A stretch of 64,000 nucleotides of DNA from Pseudomonadales bacterium (GTDB taxonomy: Bacteria; Pseudomonadota; Gammaproteobacteria; Pseudomonadales; Azotimanducaceae). Numbering within the stretch: position 1 is the first letter of the stretch; each line of letters starts with the position of its first letter. A model generated the notes under the pieces. It did not search any database. It saw only the letters and a list, made by a program, of their open reading frames with translations, and was not told the DNA's origin. Of the stretch, positions 63,715 to 64,000 are shown one piece after another. A program made the position numbers and the translations under genes. The DNA is taken from assembly GCA_012103505.1 (NCBI GenBank), contig WLWP01000002.1, positions 186,001 through 250,000 on the forward strand, given 5' to 3'.

Positions 63715-64000
63715 TTGAATACGCAACAGGGGCCGCATCCCGCAATTTTCGAAGGTCCTGTGCTCGGCCTGATGTTGACCATGGCAACGCCAAACGCCCT
63801 CGCGTTCCTCGTGCAAGCGTCCGTAAACATGACTGAAGTTTGGTACGTTGGACAACTTGGTACTGCCTCTCTGGCTGCCATGGGTTTCGTATTCCCGGGT
63901 CTGATGCTTATGCAAATGCTCTCAGGCGGTGCCATGGGTGGTGCGATGGCAAGTTCGATTGCCCGCTGTCTTGGTCGTGGGGAAAGCGAAACTGCACACC
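63715..64000 (+). CDS. MATE-family efflux transporter, partial
   Basis: The frame from TTG 63715 runs off the right edge; 95 residues are visible. It reads FEGPVLGLMLTMATPNALAFLVQA, VNMTEVWYVGQLGTASLAAMGFVFPGLMLMQMLSGG and ASSIARCLGRGESE, the first helices of MATE/NorM exporters. It sits seven bases after the acyl-CoA dehydrogenase. The family expels cationic drugs with sodium or protons. Confidence 0.88.
   Translation, partial: MNTQQGPHPAIFEGPVLGLMLTMATPNALAFLVQASVNMTEVWYVGQLGTASLAAMGFVFPGLMLMQMLSGGAMGGAMASSIARCLGRGESETAH

Overview
This 64 kb window is a chromosomal segment of a Gram-negative, aerobic, heterotrophic proteobacterium. It is most likely a marine-type gammaproteobacterium, though the genus cannot be named. 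Pointers are LptG, periplasmic Do-type protease, an EnvZ/OmpR-type pair, QmcA/NfeD, TonB-box-like 'VIVTA/IIVTA' motifs, a BCCT carrier, and a rich set of flavin, PQQ and zinc oxidoreductases. GC content looks close to 50 %. There is no rRNA, tRNA, CRISPR array, insertion sequence or prophage. Many genes use TTG or GTG starts, and several starts were moved from the longest reading frame on ribosome-site or neighbour-overlap evidence.

Layout. 1-8.3 kb: queuosine-precursor transporter (cut by the left edge), a CtBP-type 2-hydroxyacid dehydrogenase with a 13-bp tandem repeat in its leader, an LLM oxidoreductase, a membrane protein with a possible TIR-like head, a PLC/P1-nuclease-like secreted protein, a zinc ADH, VOC and HAD proteins and an alpha/beta hydrolase. 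8.3-13.8 kb: a minus-strand run panB-panC-coaX-response regulator-MFS-Do protease, with a hairpin over the panB ribosome site. 14.2-17.5 kb: a broken GNAT acetyltransferase, a histidine kinase/OmpR pair and a divergent Spy-like periplasmic protein. 17.5-33.5 kb: accessory metabolism (MddA/NnrU-type membrane methyltransferase, GMC oxidoreductase, PQQ alcohol dehydrogenase, two amidases, FAD-linked oxidase, three class I methyltransferases, ECF42 sigma with its DGPF partner, BCCT transporter, NUDIX).

33.5-40.2 kb is the most regulatory stretch. A VWA lipoprotein, an ECF sigma factor and a membrane anti-sigma-like protein form one operon, and the two envelope proteins share a TonB-box-like motif. 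After an aquaporin and a sulfotransferase comes a DUF6471 gene, divergent from qmcA-nfeD. The region between them holds a consensus-like promoter flanked by a perfect 15-bp inverted repeat. 40.2-46.4 kb: GPH-type MFS, an SSS symporter coupled to a 63-residue two-TM protein, an MBL lactonase, an amidohydrolase and the glutathione-dependent formaldehyde dehydrogenase. 46.6-50.1 kb: a tightly coupled operon SGNH hydrolase-carbamoyltransferase-SxtJ-DUF5989; the 50-residue last gene is easy to miss. 50.2-64 kb: SulP coupled to an orphan lptG, LLM oxidoreductase, a DUF1080/SnoaL/unknown operon, Baeyer-Villiger-type monooxygenase, enoyl-CoA hydratase, then MFS-M20 amidohydrolase-ChaC-acyl-CoA dehydrogenase-MATE (cut by the right edge).

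The best candidates for an under-described system are the VWA/sigma/anti-sigma operon, the SGNH-carbamoyltransferase-SxtJ-DUF5989 operon and the operator-flanked DUF6471/qmcA region. All functional statements rest on reading translated sequence; no database search was run.
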